From NCBI GenBank assembly GCA_016192905.1, contig JACPTG010000003.1, positions 62,001 through 126,000 on the forward strand: a stretch of 64,000 nucleotides of DNA, read 5' to 3'. The notes beneath the pieces are model-generated. The model did no database searches and had not been told where the DNA came from. It worked only from the letters and a program-made list of their open reading frames with translations. This document shows positions 7,700-15,834 of the stretch, piece after piece. Each line of letters opens with the position of its first letter. Within the stretch, counting starts at the first letter, position 1. A program made the translations under genes and the position numbers. This stretch comes from Candidatus Woesearchaeota archaeon. Its GTDB lineage: Archaea > Nanobdellota > Nanobdellia > Woesearchaeales > UBA10216.

Positions 7700-8773
7700 A
7701 TGAAAGCAACCTTGTTATATAAGCCGTCTAATGTTAAAGTTTTGGATGTAAACAACTTCAAAGAAGAGGGGATTCTTAAAGTGAATTTGGCCGGTATATG
7801 CGGTACAGATACCCATGTTTACAATGGGGCCTTAGTAAGAGACTACCCAATAGTGATGGGGCATGAAATTGTAGGCACGGTTATTTCAGATCCTCAAAAA
7901 ATGGGTTTAATTTCTGATCAGAAGCTTAGTAAAGGTGATCGAGTAGTTGTTGTTCCCGGAATTAATTGTGAAGAATGTTATTATTGCAGAACTTTTGCTC
8001 AATACTGTGGAGATAGAAAATTTTACGGTTTGAATCTCCTATTTAACGAAAAGGAGGGAGAAATTTATGGCGGATTCTCTCAATACATGAATCTTTTACC
8101 CAGAACAAGAGTCATTAAAGTATCTGATATGCTCAGTGATAAAGAAGCAGTGATGATCGAAGTATTAGCTTCCGCATTGAGAGCAGTTCAAAGAGGTTAT
8201 TCACATGGTGATTTACCCACAAAAACTAAAGCGGCAGTTATTGGAGTAGGACCTATAGGACTATCCGCAGTTGCAATGTTGTATACCGGTGGTGCTGATG
8301 TTCTTGCTATAGATAGAATCCCTAAAAGACTGGAAAAGGCAAAAGAATTTGGGGTTTCGAAAACAGTCGATGTGGGAAACTTGAATCAGGATGAATTAGA
8401 ATCCATAATATTAGAACATACGGCCGGCGTTGGTATGGATTTTGTTATTGAATGCGCTGGAGAACCTGCCGCATTTAATGATGCATTATCAATAGTCCGA
8501 AGAGGGGGCAGAATCGTAGAAATGGGAAATTTTGCATATGCAGGTAATGCACAAGTTGATTTAACAAAAATATGTCAAAGAGATATAGAAATTATTGGTA
8601 GTGCTGAAACTTTGTATCGAGATTTCATAACTGCTCAAAGAATAATTGAATCAAGTGGGCTTAATTTTGGAAGTTTAACAACTAATATTGTTCCCCTTGA
8701 AGATTTAAGCCAAGGAATACGCGATGTAATTTCTAGAAAAGGAATAAAAACCGCCGTGAATCCAAATGAATAG
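7700..8773 (+). CDS. zinc-dependent medium-chain dehydrogenase
   Basis: 357 residues of the MDR family. Catalytic zinc ligands are in GICGTDTH and GHEIVG. The structural zinc site is the C-x2-C-x2-C-x6-C in INCEECYYCRTFAQYCGD. The Rossmann motif is GVGPIG near residue 181. It oxidises an alcohol with NAD(P), like sorbitol, threonine or inositol-type dehydrogenases. It overlaps the class III aminotransferase by 8 nt. With that gene and the IMPase-like phosphatase it matches the GutB1 role in azasugar formation, which oxidises the terminal alcohol of an amino-polyol. That assignment is inference. Confidence 0.85.
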   Translation: MKATLLYKPSNVKVLDVNNFKEEGILKVNLAGICGTDTHVYNGALVRDYPIVMGHEIVGTVISDPQKMGLISDQKLSKGDRVVVVPGINCEECYYCRTFAQYCGDRKFYGLNLLFNEKEGEIYGGFSQYMNLLPRTRVIKVSDMLSDKEAVMIEVLASALRAVQRGYSHGDLPTKTKAAVIGVGPIGLSAVAMLYTGGADVLAIDRIPKRLEKAKEFGVSKTVDVGNLNQDELESIILEHTAGVGMDFVIECAGEPAAFNDALSIVRRGGRIVEMGNFAYAGNAQVDLTKICQRDIEIIGSAETLYRDFITAQRIIESSGLNFGSLTTNIVPLEDLSQGIRDVISRKGIKTAVNPNE

Positions 8774-10031
8774 CAGCAAAGTATTTCACCCATATACGGA
8801 CAATTCAACCTTTGCTGATGAAGGATTACTGATTGTAGAAGGAAAAGGATACCATGTTTTTGATGAGAAAGGCAGGAAATATATTGATGGCATTAGTGGT
8901 TTATGGAATGTTAATGTAGGCCATGGAAGAGAAAGAATTGCGAAGGCTATTCACGATCAATTAAAAAGATTAGAATTTTTTCCGGTATTTGGGTTTAGAA
9001 ATAAACCTTCGGAAGAACTTGCTGATTTATTAATTGAAATCTCTCCTCTTTCTGAAGGAGTAGTCTTTTATTCACATAGTGGTACAGAAGCTAATGAAAC
9101 TGCAATTAAATTAGCAAGACTGTATCACCAGTTAAAGGGAAACCAAGGGAAGAACAGAACATTATCCTTATCACGGGGATGGCATGGGTGCTCTTTGGGA
9201 AGTTTAGGTTTAACTGAAATGGAAGGGGAAAAAAAAGGGTTTGGTCCATTTCCAGAGGGTTATTATATGGAAACAAGAGGGCTTTACAATGGAGGCGCCA
9301 ACCTGGATGACTTGTTATGCAAAATAAGTCCAAAAGATATTAGAACAATAGCCGCATTATTTATAGAACCAGTTGTAGGTGCTGGAGGGTTTTATCCAAT
9401 TTCTAAGGAGCATATGATATCATTAAAACGGTTTTGTGAAGAAAATGGCATATTATTTGTTGCCGACGAAGTAGCTACAGGTTTTGGCAGGACTGGTACC
9501 ATGTTTGGTATAGAATTTTCAGAAATTGTGCCCGACATGATTACTATTGCTAAAGGGGTGACCAGCGGTTACCAGCCCTTATCAGGTACTTTGATAGCAA
9601 AACATATTTTTGAGCCATTCTCAGCAGGAGTTATATTTAATCATGGGTATACTACTCAAGGACACCCGGTTTGCTGTGCAGCAGCAATTGAGAATATCAA
9701 AATAATCCAAGAAGAGCACATTCTTGAAAACTCAAAGGAAATGGGGAGATATCTAATGCAAAGATTGTGTGGGTTACATGGTAATCCAATGGTGAAGGAT
9801 ATTCGTGGCAGAGGTTTAATGATTGGAATTGAACTTACAAACCAGGTTTCTGAACTAGGACATCAAGTTTCACTTGAAGCTAGAAGGAGAGGGTTAATCA
9901 TTAGAAATCTGGATAATTTAATCCCTTTGATGCCACCACTTACCATCGATAAAGAAGGCATAGATCAATTAGCCGACATTCTTTTTAATTCAATAGGCCA
10001 TATGCAAAGAGATGGAGGTGAGGAAATTTGA
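8766..10031 (+). CDS. class III PLP aminotransferase
   Basis: 421 residues of the omega/ornithine-type class III family. N-terminal GKYxDGISGLWNVNVGHGR-like segment, HSGTEANETAIKLAR for the phosphate cup, SRGWHG, the DEVATGFGRTG aspartate region, and the PLP lysine in ITIAKGVTSGYQP. These enzymes aminate aldehydes or ketones, often on amines or sugar phosphates. In Bacillus azasugar clusters the GabT1 member aminates fructose-6-phosphate. Overlaps on both sides (8 nt and 4 nt) show strong translational coupling with the dehydrogenase and the aldolase. Confidence 0.88.
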   Translation: MNSSKVFHPYTDNSTFADEGLLIVEGKGYHVFDEKGRKYIDGISGLWNVNVGHGRERIAKAIHDQLKRLEFFPVFGFRNKPSEELADLLIEISPLSEGVVFYSHSGTEANETAIKLARLYHQLKGNQGKNRTLSLSRGWHGCSLGSLGLTEMEGEKKGFGPFPEGYYMETRGLYNGGANLDDLLCKISPKDIRTIAALFIEPVVGAGGFYPISKEHMISLKRFCEENGILFVADEVATGFGRTGTMFGIEFSEIVPDMITIAKGVTSGYQPLSGTLIAKHIFEPFSAGVIFNHGYTTQGHPVCCAAAIENIKIIQEEHILENSKEMGRYLMQRLCGLHGNPMVKDIRGRGLMIGIELTNQVSELGHQVSLEARRRGLIIRNLDNLIPLMPPLTIDKEGIDQLADILFNSIGHMQRDGGEEI

Positions 10032-10921
10032 ATAATAGAATTGAGGGAGATCAAGTATTAATGGTGACGCCGTTTGATAATGAATTAAATATAGATTACG
10101 AGAGTACAAAAAAGTTGATTGATTTCTTAATAAACGGAGGTGTTCAGGGTATACTGTCTTCAGGGAGCACTGGCGAGTTTTTTTCAATGGATAATGGGGA
10201 GAGAAAACAATTTATGTCCTTTGTTGTCAGGTATGTTAATAACAGAGTACCTGCTGGTTTCTGCTGTGGTCATTCTGGAACAAAGATAGCTTCTGAACTT
10301 GCCGGGCACGCAGAAAGGATTGGGGCCTCATACATATTATTGCCCCCGCCTTATTATTTTAATCACGATTCAGATGGAATCTTTAATCACATATCAAAAG
10401 TAGCTTCTTCCGTTGAAATACCTATAATGGTTTATGATGGAGGTGGGGGAATAGAGATATCCGTTGATACTTTAAAAAAACTTAAAGATAAACATGATAA
10501 TATTAAATATGTAAAAGTTTCTGTAAGATCACCACAAAAGGTAAAAAAAATAATCGAAACATTTTCAGGCAGCTTAATCCCTTTCTGCGGAGACGAGTCA
10601 ATGTGTTTATTGGAGTTGTCTGAAGGTGTTGGGGGGTTTACTTTGGGCGCCGGAAATATCCAACCAAATGTGACCTCAAAGATTTTTGAATTATACAAAC
10701 AAGGCGATTTAATGGAGTCAAGAAAGCTTTTTTATGAAAAATTAATGCCTCAAGTGGGTATTTGCAACATAGCTTGGAAAGAATATATACAATGTTTTAA
10801 AACTGTTTTATATTGGAAAGGCATAATTAACAGTCCTATTGTAAGGAGTCCTCTCCTTCCTCTTGATAATGTGAGGGAGGGGGAACTCAAGAAGGTTATG
10901 CAACACCTAGAGGTGATTTAA
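10028..10921 (+). CDS. DapA/NanA-family pyruvate aldolase-like protein
   Basis: 297 residues of the dihydrodipicolinate synthase/N-acetylneuraminate lyase superfamily. The pyruvate-binding loop is SSGSTGEFFS (commonly GTTGE), the catalytic tyrosine is probably the Y of MVYDGGGG (commonly YNVPxR), and the Schiff-base lysine is in YVKVSVRS. Because the YNVP segment is replaced, the second substrate is probably not that of DapA or NanA. The start is TTG 10028, overlapping the aminotransferase stop (TTGA), with GGAGGTGAGG just upstream. It probably condenses or splits a keto acid and an aldehyde in the island pathway. Confidence 0.82.
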   Translation: MNNRIEGDQVLMVTPFDNELNIDYESTKKLIDFLINGGVQGILSSGSTGEFFSMDNGERKQFMSFVVRYVNNRVPAGFCCGHSGTKIASELAGHAERIGASYILLPPPYYFNHDSDGIFNHISKVASSVEIPIMVYDGGGGIEISVDTLKKLKDKHDNIKYVKVSVRSPQKVKKIIETFSGSLIPFCGDESMCLLELSEGVGGFTLGAGNIQPNVTSKIFELYKQGDLMESRKLFYEKLMPQVGICNIAWKEYIQCFKTVLYWKGIINSPIVRSPLLPLDNVREGELKKVMQHLEVI

Positions 10922-10922
10922 T

Positions 10923-12047
10923 ATGGCAGAGGGGGAATTAAACGAAGATAACTCCTTTAGTTTAACGAGACTAGAATTTAATATTACTTCGAAATGTAAT
11001 TTAAACTGCTGTTATTGCGCAAATGATTTTAATCTGATGAGCTCAAAAACTTTATCTTTGGAGACTATGGCCCATATTATGGATAGAGTTGGTCCTGAGA
11101 TAGTCAATTTTACAGGAGGTGAACCTACTCTCGAAAGGGTATTAGTACCAGCAATTCAAGCTGCCAAAGAGAGAGGTATAATAGTCCAGTTAGACACACA
11201 TGCAACCACCTTAACTACAAGAAGAATTGATGACCTAGTTGTAGCCGGAGTTGATAGATTTCATGTCTCATATAGCACTACACGAGAAAAATTTAGAGAA
11301 ATACGAGGTGTTCCAAAAAGACTTTTTCACAATCTGCAAAGAAACTTGAGGCACATTGCAGCAATCCCTTCTGTTGAACTGTTGTGTGAAGCAGTACTTT
11401 CCACAGAAAATTATAAAGACTTTCCTCGATTGTACAAAGAAGTAGTTGATATCGGAGCCGATGAATTTCAAGTTCAGCCTCTTTTGCCTTTTGGAAGGGC
11501 CGATTATAAGATGCTGTTGCCTCCAGGGGTGATGACTGAGGTAATTGAAGGGTTATACGCGATAGAAGACCCTAGGACACCACTGAAAATATGGTGCTCT
11601 TATATAACAAGATGTAGTCCTTATGCAGATAGAGTTTATAAAGAGGAGAGGTCAACTAACAAGGCTATCCAATCCGAACAAGGCAGAAAACAAACTGGTC
11701 TATCCACAGGTTGTCTTGAGGGATGGACAAGATTACATATACACAATAATGGCGATGTATTAATTTGTGACTTAGTTAATTGGCCAGCAATTGGTAACGT
11801 TTATGAGAAAGACATCCTTGATATATATAATGATACTTTCCTACGAGAAGTTAGAGCTACCAAACCAGAAGCATGCGAATCATGTGAGTACTGGCACAGT
11901 TGCCACAATGTATGTCCTGCAACGGCTTTCAATATGACTGGAAATCTACGAACCAGATTTTGGGATTTGTATAAATTAAAAGATCAACAGCCAATTGAAA
12001 TTGAACTTAGTCCAAAGGAGGTAAAAATTCCCCCTAGGCCAAGATGA
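10923..12047 (+). CDS. radical SAM enzyme with SPASM-like domain
   Basis: 374 residues. The [4Fe-4S]-SAM motif is CNLNCCYC (CX3CX2C) near residue 24, followed by FTGGEPTLE. The C-terminal third carries a SPASM/twitch cysteine set (CLEGW, CDLVNW, then CESCEYWHSCHNVC) for auxiliary clusters. Such enzymes modify peptides or oxidise alcohols; BtrN, the SPASM-type dehydrogenase of 2-deoxystreptamine synthesis, is a relevant precedent in amino-sugar pathways. No precursor peptide is seen nearby, which favours a small-molecule substrate. GAGGTGATTT is an excellent SD before ATG 10923. Confidence 0.85.
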   Translation: MAEGELNEDNSFSLTRLEFNITSKCNLNCCYCANDFNLMSSKTLSLETMAHIMDRVGPEIVNFTGGEPTLERVLVPAIQAAKERGIIVQLDTHATTLTTRRIDDLVVAGVDRFHVSYSTTREKFREIRGVPKRLFHNLQRNLRHIAAIPSVELLCEAVLSTENYKDFPRLYKEVVDIGADEFQVQPLLPFGRADYKMLLPPGVMTEVIEGLYAIEDPRTPLKIWCSYITRCSPYADRVYKEERSTNKAIQSEQGRKQTGLSTGCLEGWTRLHIHNNGDVLICDLVNWPAIGNVYEKDILDIYNDTFLREVRATKPEACESCEYWHSCHNVCPATAFNMTGNLRTRFWDLYKLKDQQPIEIELSPKEVKIPPRPR

Positions 12048-12112
12048 TTGGGGCATATTAAAGCAAATTGGATAAACATAAAATGTTATAACTAGCTATA
12101 GGAGGGGCAATC

Positions 12113-13015
12113 ATGGGACTTAAAAAAATGATCCAAATTGTTCTAGAACAAGGCGCTGAAATTTCAAAGGCGTATGCGAATCCTCAAAGTGTTAAACAAA
12201 CATTCCATGATGCAACAGACCTCTCTGGTGTTTTTGATGCTGCCCATTTAACAACTACTTCTATAGATAGAATTTGTTCTGAAATATTTCAACAACGTTC
12301 CAGAGAATTTTTCCCTCAACATGTCCCTGTAGATGAAGAAAAAAATATGGTTGTGGTCGTTACAGCTGGTCAAAAATACCTCATTAGCGACCCGGTCGAT
12401 GGCTCTTTTAATTTGAGTGTAGGAATCCAACCTGTCTGCACGATTTTAGGCGAATCGTTAGGTCAGGATTTGACCTCTGTTACAGTTTATATCCCGCACA
12501 CAGACAGAAAGTTAGGAGAGTTGTATTTTGCACAAAAAGGAGGAGGGGCGTTTTTATCTCTTGTAGTCCCATACAATAGTGTCGTGGAATTGGATATACT
12601 TAGCTTAATAACAAACGCTAAAAGACTAAAAGTAAGTTCTGAAACTGATATTGGGAAAGTTGCAGTTAATTTTGAATCAACTTCTGATTATGTGCCCTTA
12701 GGGGAAATTTATAACGAACTTAGATGTACCTCAAGTCCAAGATATATTGGATCTTCAGGAGCTATTCTTTGCCAAGTAGCGGAAGGGAGATATGGCGTGT
12801 ATGCCCACAATTCCCTGGAACCTTGGGATACGCTACCCCAATTATTGGTTACTGAAGCAGGAGGTGTAGTATGGAATTTTGAAGGTCAACCTTGGAAATT
12901 TAAAGGTTATGGGGTCAGAGATTCAATCATTGCAGCTGCTAATGGAGACTTATACAATGCCGTCCTTAACATCATTAGGCCATCGACTTCAAATGATATC
13001 CGGAATCATATTTGA
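12113..13015 (+). CDS. inositol-monophosphatase-family phosphatase
   Basis: 300 residues of the IMPase/CysQ/FBPase family. Metal ligands: VDEEKN (family EE), SDPVDGSFNL (DPxDGTxN), and EPWDTLPQLLVTEAGG (WD..A....EAGG). It hydrolyses a sugar or polyol phosphate with Mg2+. In the Bacillus azasugar trio the Yktc1 phosphatase belongs to this family. A perfect AGGAGGGG lies 6 nt before ATG 12113. A 65-nt gap separates it from the radical SAM gene, and it overlaps the HAD gene by 23 nt. Confidence 0.85.
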   Translation: MGLKKMIQIVLEQGAEISKAYANPQSVKQTFHDATDLSGVFDAAHLTTTSIDRICSEIFQQRSREFFPQHVPVDEEKNMVVVVTAGQKYLISDPVDGSFNLSVGIQPVCTILGESLGQDLTSVTVYIPHTDRKLGELYFAQKGGGAFLSLVVPYNSVVELDILSLITNAKRLKVSSETDIGKVAVNFESTSDYVPLGEIYNELRCTSSPRYIGSSGAILCQVAEGRYGVYAHNSLEPWDTLPQLLVTEAGGVVWNFEGQPWKFKGYGVRDSIIAAANGDLYNAVLNIIRPSTSNDIRNHI

Positions 13016-13643
13016 TCTGGATGGTGTAATAATTGACACTAAAGCTATAATGGTTGAAGCTTTTACAAAAAGTTATGTATCCATAACAGGAAAAAATAAC
13101 CCTCCCGTTGAAAAATTTTTATCCATGAATGGCCATTGTTTAAAGGGCATACTCAACGAATTAGGTTTGCCTGAGGAGATGTACGGCTTATTTAGAAAGA
13201 TAAGCATTGAAAAAAGTCAGGAAGTTACTTTATTACCGGGAATAAAGATGCTCCTAGAAAAAATGAAAAATTTAAAGTCAAGGATGTATATCTTAACAGG
13301 CAAAGAATTTGACAGGACAGATCAAATTCTTACTCATTTAAAAATTAATGATTATTTTGACTTTGTAATTGGTGGTGATATGTTAAGCAAATCAAAACCA
13401 GATCCAGAAGGCATTTTAAGAATTGCCACTCAATTCAATCACAGACCGCACCAATTAATCAGTGTTGGTGATGCCCCTTTTGATATATTGGCATCAAAAA
13501 ATGCTAACGTTCGATGTATTGCGGCCATATGGGCCGACCCATGTAGCGAAGATCAGCTAAGAGAGTATAAGCCGGACTTTATAGCGACTAAACCGATTCA
13601 AGTTTTAGAGATAATAGACAAAATAAATTCAAGAAGCGCATAA
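12993..13643 (+). CDS. HAD-superfamily phosphatase (Gph/PgmB-like)
   Basis: About 216 residues from ATG 12993. Motif I is IFDLDGVIIDT, motif II is YILTGKE, motif III is KSKPDPEG, and motif IV is SVGDAPFDILA. The helical cap sits after motif I (subfamily IA). Longer in-frame starts lie inside the IMPase gene and do not match the family. It dephosphorylates or interconverts a phosphorylated sugar-like metabolite. It closes the AT-rich island; the next gene is convergent and of host-like composition. Confidence 0.82.
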   Translation: MISGIIFDLDGVIIDTKAIMVEAFTKSYVSITGKNNPPVEKFLSMNGHCLKGILNELGLPEEMYGLFRKISIEKSQEVTLLPGIKMLLEKMKNLKSRMYILTGKEFDRTDQILTHLKINDYFDFVIGGDMLSKSKPDPEGILRIATQFNHRPHQLISVGDAPFDILASKNANVRCIAAIWADPCSEDQLREYKPDFIATKPIQVLEIIDKINSRSA

Positions 13644-13678
13644 ATACAACTCAGCTTAAGAAGTACCATTTGCGACGG

Positions 13679-14344
13679 TTACACCAGCCCAAGCAGCTCT
13701 TCAATCCCGTTTATCTCGTGGTCTGCCCCGCTGTTCTCAATGTTTTTTGTTGCGCCGTACTTTGCGAATACTGTCGTTATGCCTGCCTGCCTTGCTCCCT
13801 GGATGTCCCTCTTTTGGGAGTCGCCTATCATGAGGCATTCAGAGGGGGACAGGCCAAGCTCTTTCAGAACCCTGCTGAAGGGCACAGGGCTGGGCTTGTA
13901 CTCATTCGTGTCATCAAAAGTTACTACCACGTCAAAGAAGTCCGCTATCCTCATCTCATGCAGCCTTATCCACGCCTTGAGGCGGGGGGCGTCGGAGAGT
14001 ATGGCCAGCTTCAGGCCCTTCTCCTTTAGCCTGACAAGTGTTGGAATCACGCTTGGGTATGGCTCAAGGAGGCCTGACTGGAGCTTCCTGTACGCGACTA
14101 TTCCGGCAGAAAGTATCCTGTAGTCTATCCTCTTCTGCACCTTTTCAAGGAATTTCTGGAATATTTCCTGGTATTCTATGCCGTACTGGTCGTACAGTTC
14201 GAAAAGAACTTTTGTGGCCTCCTCCTTGCTTATATTCAGGCCCGCTGAAATCATGGCCGCCACAGCCGCGTCTATGGAGGCCTTCTTTATCTTCATGAAG
14301 TCAATCAGCGTGTTGTCCAGGTCAAATATTACCGCCTTTACCAT
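13679..14344 (-). CDS. HAD-superfamily hydrolase, archaeal type
   Basis: 221 residues. Motif I IFDLDNTLIDF, motif II AILSDAPR, motif III EYKPSPVPF, motif IV MIGDSQKRDIQGA. It matches the archaeal TIGR02253-like group (N-terminal DLDNTLID, helical cap at ~15-85). G+C is higher than in the HAD gene of the adjacent island, so it is native. Probably a small-molecule phosphatase; the substrate is not evident. Confidence 0.85.
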   Translation of the reverse strand: MVKAVIFDLDNTLIDFMKIKKASIDAAVAAMISAGLNISKEEATKVLFELYDQYGIEYQEIFQKFLEKVQKRIDYRILSAGIVAYRKLQSGLLEPYPSVIPTLVRLKEKGLKLAILSDAPRLKAWIRLHEMRIADFFDVVVTFDDTNEYKPSPVPFSRVLKELGLSPSECLMIGDSQKRDIQGARQAGITTVFAKYGATKNIENSGADHEINGIEELLGLV

Positions 14345-14376
14345 ATCGGCTGCAAATCAGCGGCTTTTAATAAAGC

Positions 14377-14781
14377 TTATGCAGCCTGCCTGTAGACAGC
14401 TTCCCTGTCGTAGCGTGACTTTGCTGCCCTTGCAGTTGCATCCAGCGCCCTCATTATATAGTGGCCAATTGCATTGCTGTCGCTGATGCCTGAAACGCTG
14501 TGCCTAAGCTCATGCCTGTGCACCTCATGGAACTTATCCAGGTCTCCATGCAAAAGTTTTCTGTTCAGCTCAATTATCTTGCCAAGGTTGTAGCACCATC
14601 CCAGAACAGAGTCATTGCAGAGGTCTCTGTAGCTGTGCATCGGCCCCATAACAATGTCAACGACTGAGCTCTTGTTCCTGTAGCCTGAGTAGGGCTTAAA
14701 GGACCGCACGGGTTGGGCGTATACGGTAGGAACATACGCAGCCTTATCCCCCTCTTCTAAGGCTATTTGCTCCAGGCTCAT
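14377..14781 (-). CDS. unknown protein with HExxH-like motif
   Basis: 134 residues. Residues ~84-95 read FHEVHRHELRHS, an HExxH inside a histidine-rich stretch, reminiscent of zinc peptidases. No signal peptide. The start overlaps the upstream regulator's stop by one base (TGATG), so it belongs to the zinc-ribbon/COG1395 operon. It is the second of three orphan HExxH proteins in the window. Function unknown. Confidence 0.6.
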   Translation of the reverse strand: MSLEQIALEEGDKAAYVPTVYAQPVRSFKPYSGYRNKSSVVDIVMGPMHSYRDLCNDSVLGWCYNLGKIIELNRKLLHGDLDKFHEVHRHELRHSVSGISDSNAIGHYIMRALDATARAAKSRYDREAVYRQAA

Positions 14782-15653
14782 CAGAACTCCCTCAGGAAGC
14801 TTATCAGCTCCCTGGCTGTCTGCATGTCAAGAAACTCGGCTTTCTTTATGGCAGGTATATCCTTGTCTCCGGGCTTTTTGTGCTCATAGATTATCAGGTT
14901 GTCAGCTCCGATAAGGTGTGTCAGGCTGGCAAGGCTCTGGTCAGCCTTGTCGCCAACTCCGGTCAGTATGATTTCCTTTTCAAGCTTTGCCACGATGTCA
15001 AAGGGCGCCTTCCTTGTGTCAATTGCCCTGAAGCCAAGGGCCTCGTATTTCCTTGCGACCTGGGACTCGCCTGGCCGCTGCTCATCAGCCTTGCCTGAAA
15101 GGATATCCACCCTTTCAAAAACCTCGCCTCCGAAAATACTATGCATGATTTCAGCTTTCCGCACAGAGACCTGGCTCCTGCTGACCCTGTACCTTGCCAC
15201 CATTTGCCTTGACACCCCCATCCTTCTGGAGACCTCTGAAAGGGAGTACCCGCGCGAATCCATTGACTTTGAAAGCTGGCTTCCAACAACCGATACTGTG
15301 GCTCCTGCCTGGCTCCTCATTATCAGGGGCAGCCTTCCTGCAAGGCAGTCTGAGAAAGTCTGCACATTGACTGTGTAAACCCCAAACCTTGAGTGGACAA
15401 CTCCGTCATCGACGCGCTGCTCCCCTGCCTTCTCCGCTACAATTAATGGGGAGCCTCCGATGAACCCGGCCAGCTGCCTCATTTCTTCGGCAAGCTCTGG
15501 GCTGATTGAATTTGCGTCGTGAAGGACTTTTATGAACAGGACCGTGCTGTTCCTGCGGCCTATTATGTCAAACCACCTCCTCGGAAGGCACTTAACAGAA
15601 AAGCCTCTCCTGAGCAGCAGGACGCCTATTTGCTCACAAAGCTGGTCTTTCAT
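14781..15653 (-). CDS. COG1395-type archaeal HTH transcriptional regulator
   Basis: 290 residues with the family's three-part layout. An N-terminal restriction-endonuclease-like fold covers residues ~1-105. A central XRE-type HTH lies at ~125-175 (YSLSEVSRRMGVSRQMVARYR). A C-terminal second nuclease-like fold covers ~185-290. The family is archaeal and conserved but its targets are not known to me. It is preceded by a zinc-ribbon micro-ORF with ATGA overlap. Confidence 0.82.
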   Translation of the reverse strand: MKDQLCEQIGVLLLRRGFSVKCLPRRWFDIIGRRNSTVLFIKVLHDANSISPELAEEMRQLAGFIGGSPLIVAEKAGEQRVDDGVVHSRFGVYTVNVQTFSDCLAGRLPLIMRSQAGATVSVVGSQLSKSMDSRGYSLSEVSRRMGVSRQMVARYRVSRSQVSVRKAEIMHSIFGGEVFERVDILSGKADEQRPGESQVARKYEALGFRAIDTRKAPFDIVAKLEKEIILTGVGDKADQSLASLTHLIGADNLIIYEHKKPGDKDIPAIKKAEFLDMQTARELISFLREF

Positions 15654-15751
15654 ATCTCCTCTGTGTCGCTGCTCTGGCAGTATATGCAGTTGTAAAAGGA
15701 AAGTGCGTCGTACCCGTAAAACCTCCTCTCACACTGCGTGCAGCGCCTCAT
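15650..15751 (-). CDS. 33-residue zinc-ribbon micro-protein
   Basis: ATG 15751 to TGA, with CTQC at residues 4-7 and CIYC at 22-25, the four-cysteine zinc-ribbon pattern. It overlaps the regulator's ATG by ATGA. An ATTTAAAA box 25 nt upstream gives it the first position in a leaderless transcript. It is below usual annotation cut-offs but coding signals agree. Confidence 0.65.
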   Translation of the reverse strand: MRRCTQCERRFYGYDALSFYNCIYCQSSDTEEI

Positions 15752-15775
15752 TTCAGGGCAAGTGGCGTCTCAGGG

Positions 15776-15783
15776 TTTTAAAT
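15776..15783 (-). promoter_or_regulatory. TATA box of the zinc-ribbon/COG1395 operon
   Basis: ATTTAAAA on the minus strand, 25 nt from ATG 15751. It is back to back with the rightward box at 15804-15812. Confidence 0.6.
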
Positions 15784-15803
15784 CTTGTGCGAATTCGGCA
15801 AAA

Positions 15804-15812
15804 TTTTATAAA
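15804..15812 (+). promoter_or_regulatory. TATA box of the gene at 15835
   Basis: TTTTATAAA, 23 nt before ATG 15835. It selects this start over longer in-frame alternatives that begin inside the opposite gene. Confidence 0.6.
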
Positions 15813-15834
15813 CCGCCCGGGCAATCTGCCGCGG

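Noticed and set aside
10923-12047. RiPP maturase role for the radical SAM-SPASM enzyme
   Set aside because: No short precursor-peptide gene, peptidase or transporter is adjacent; the neighbours are small-molecule enzymes.
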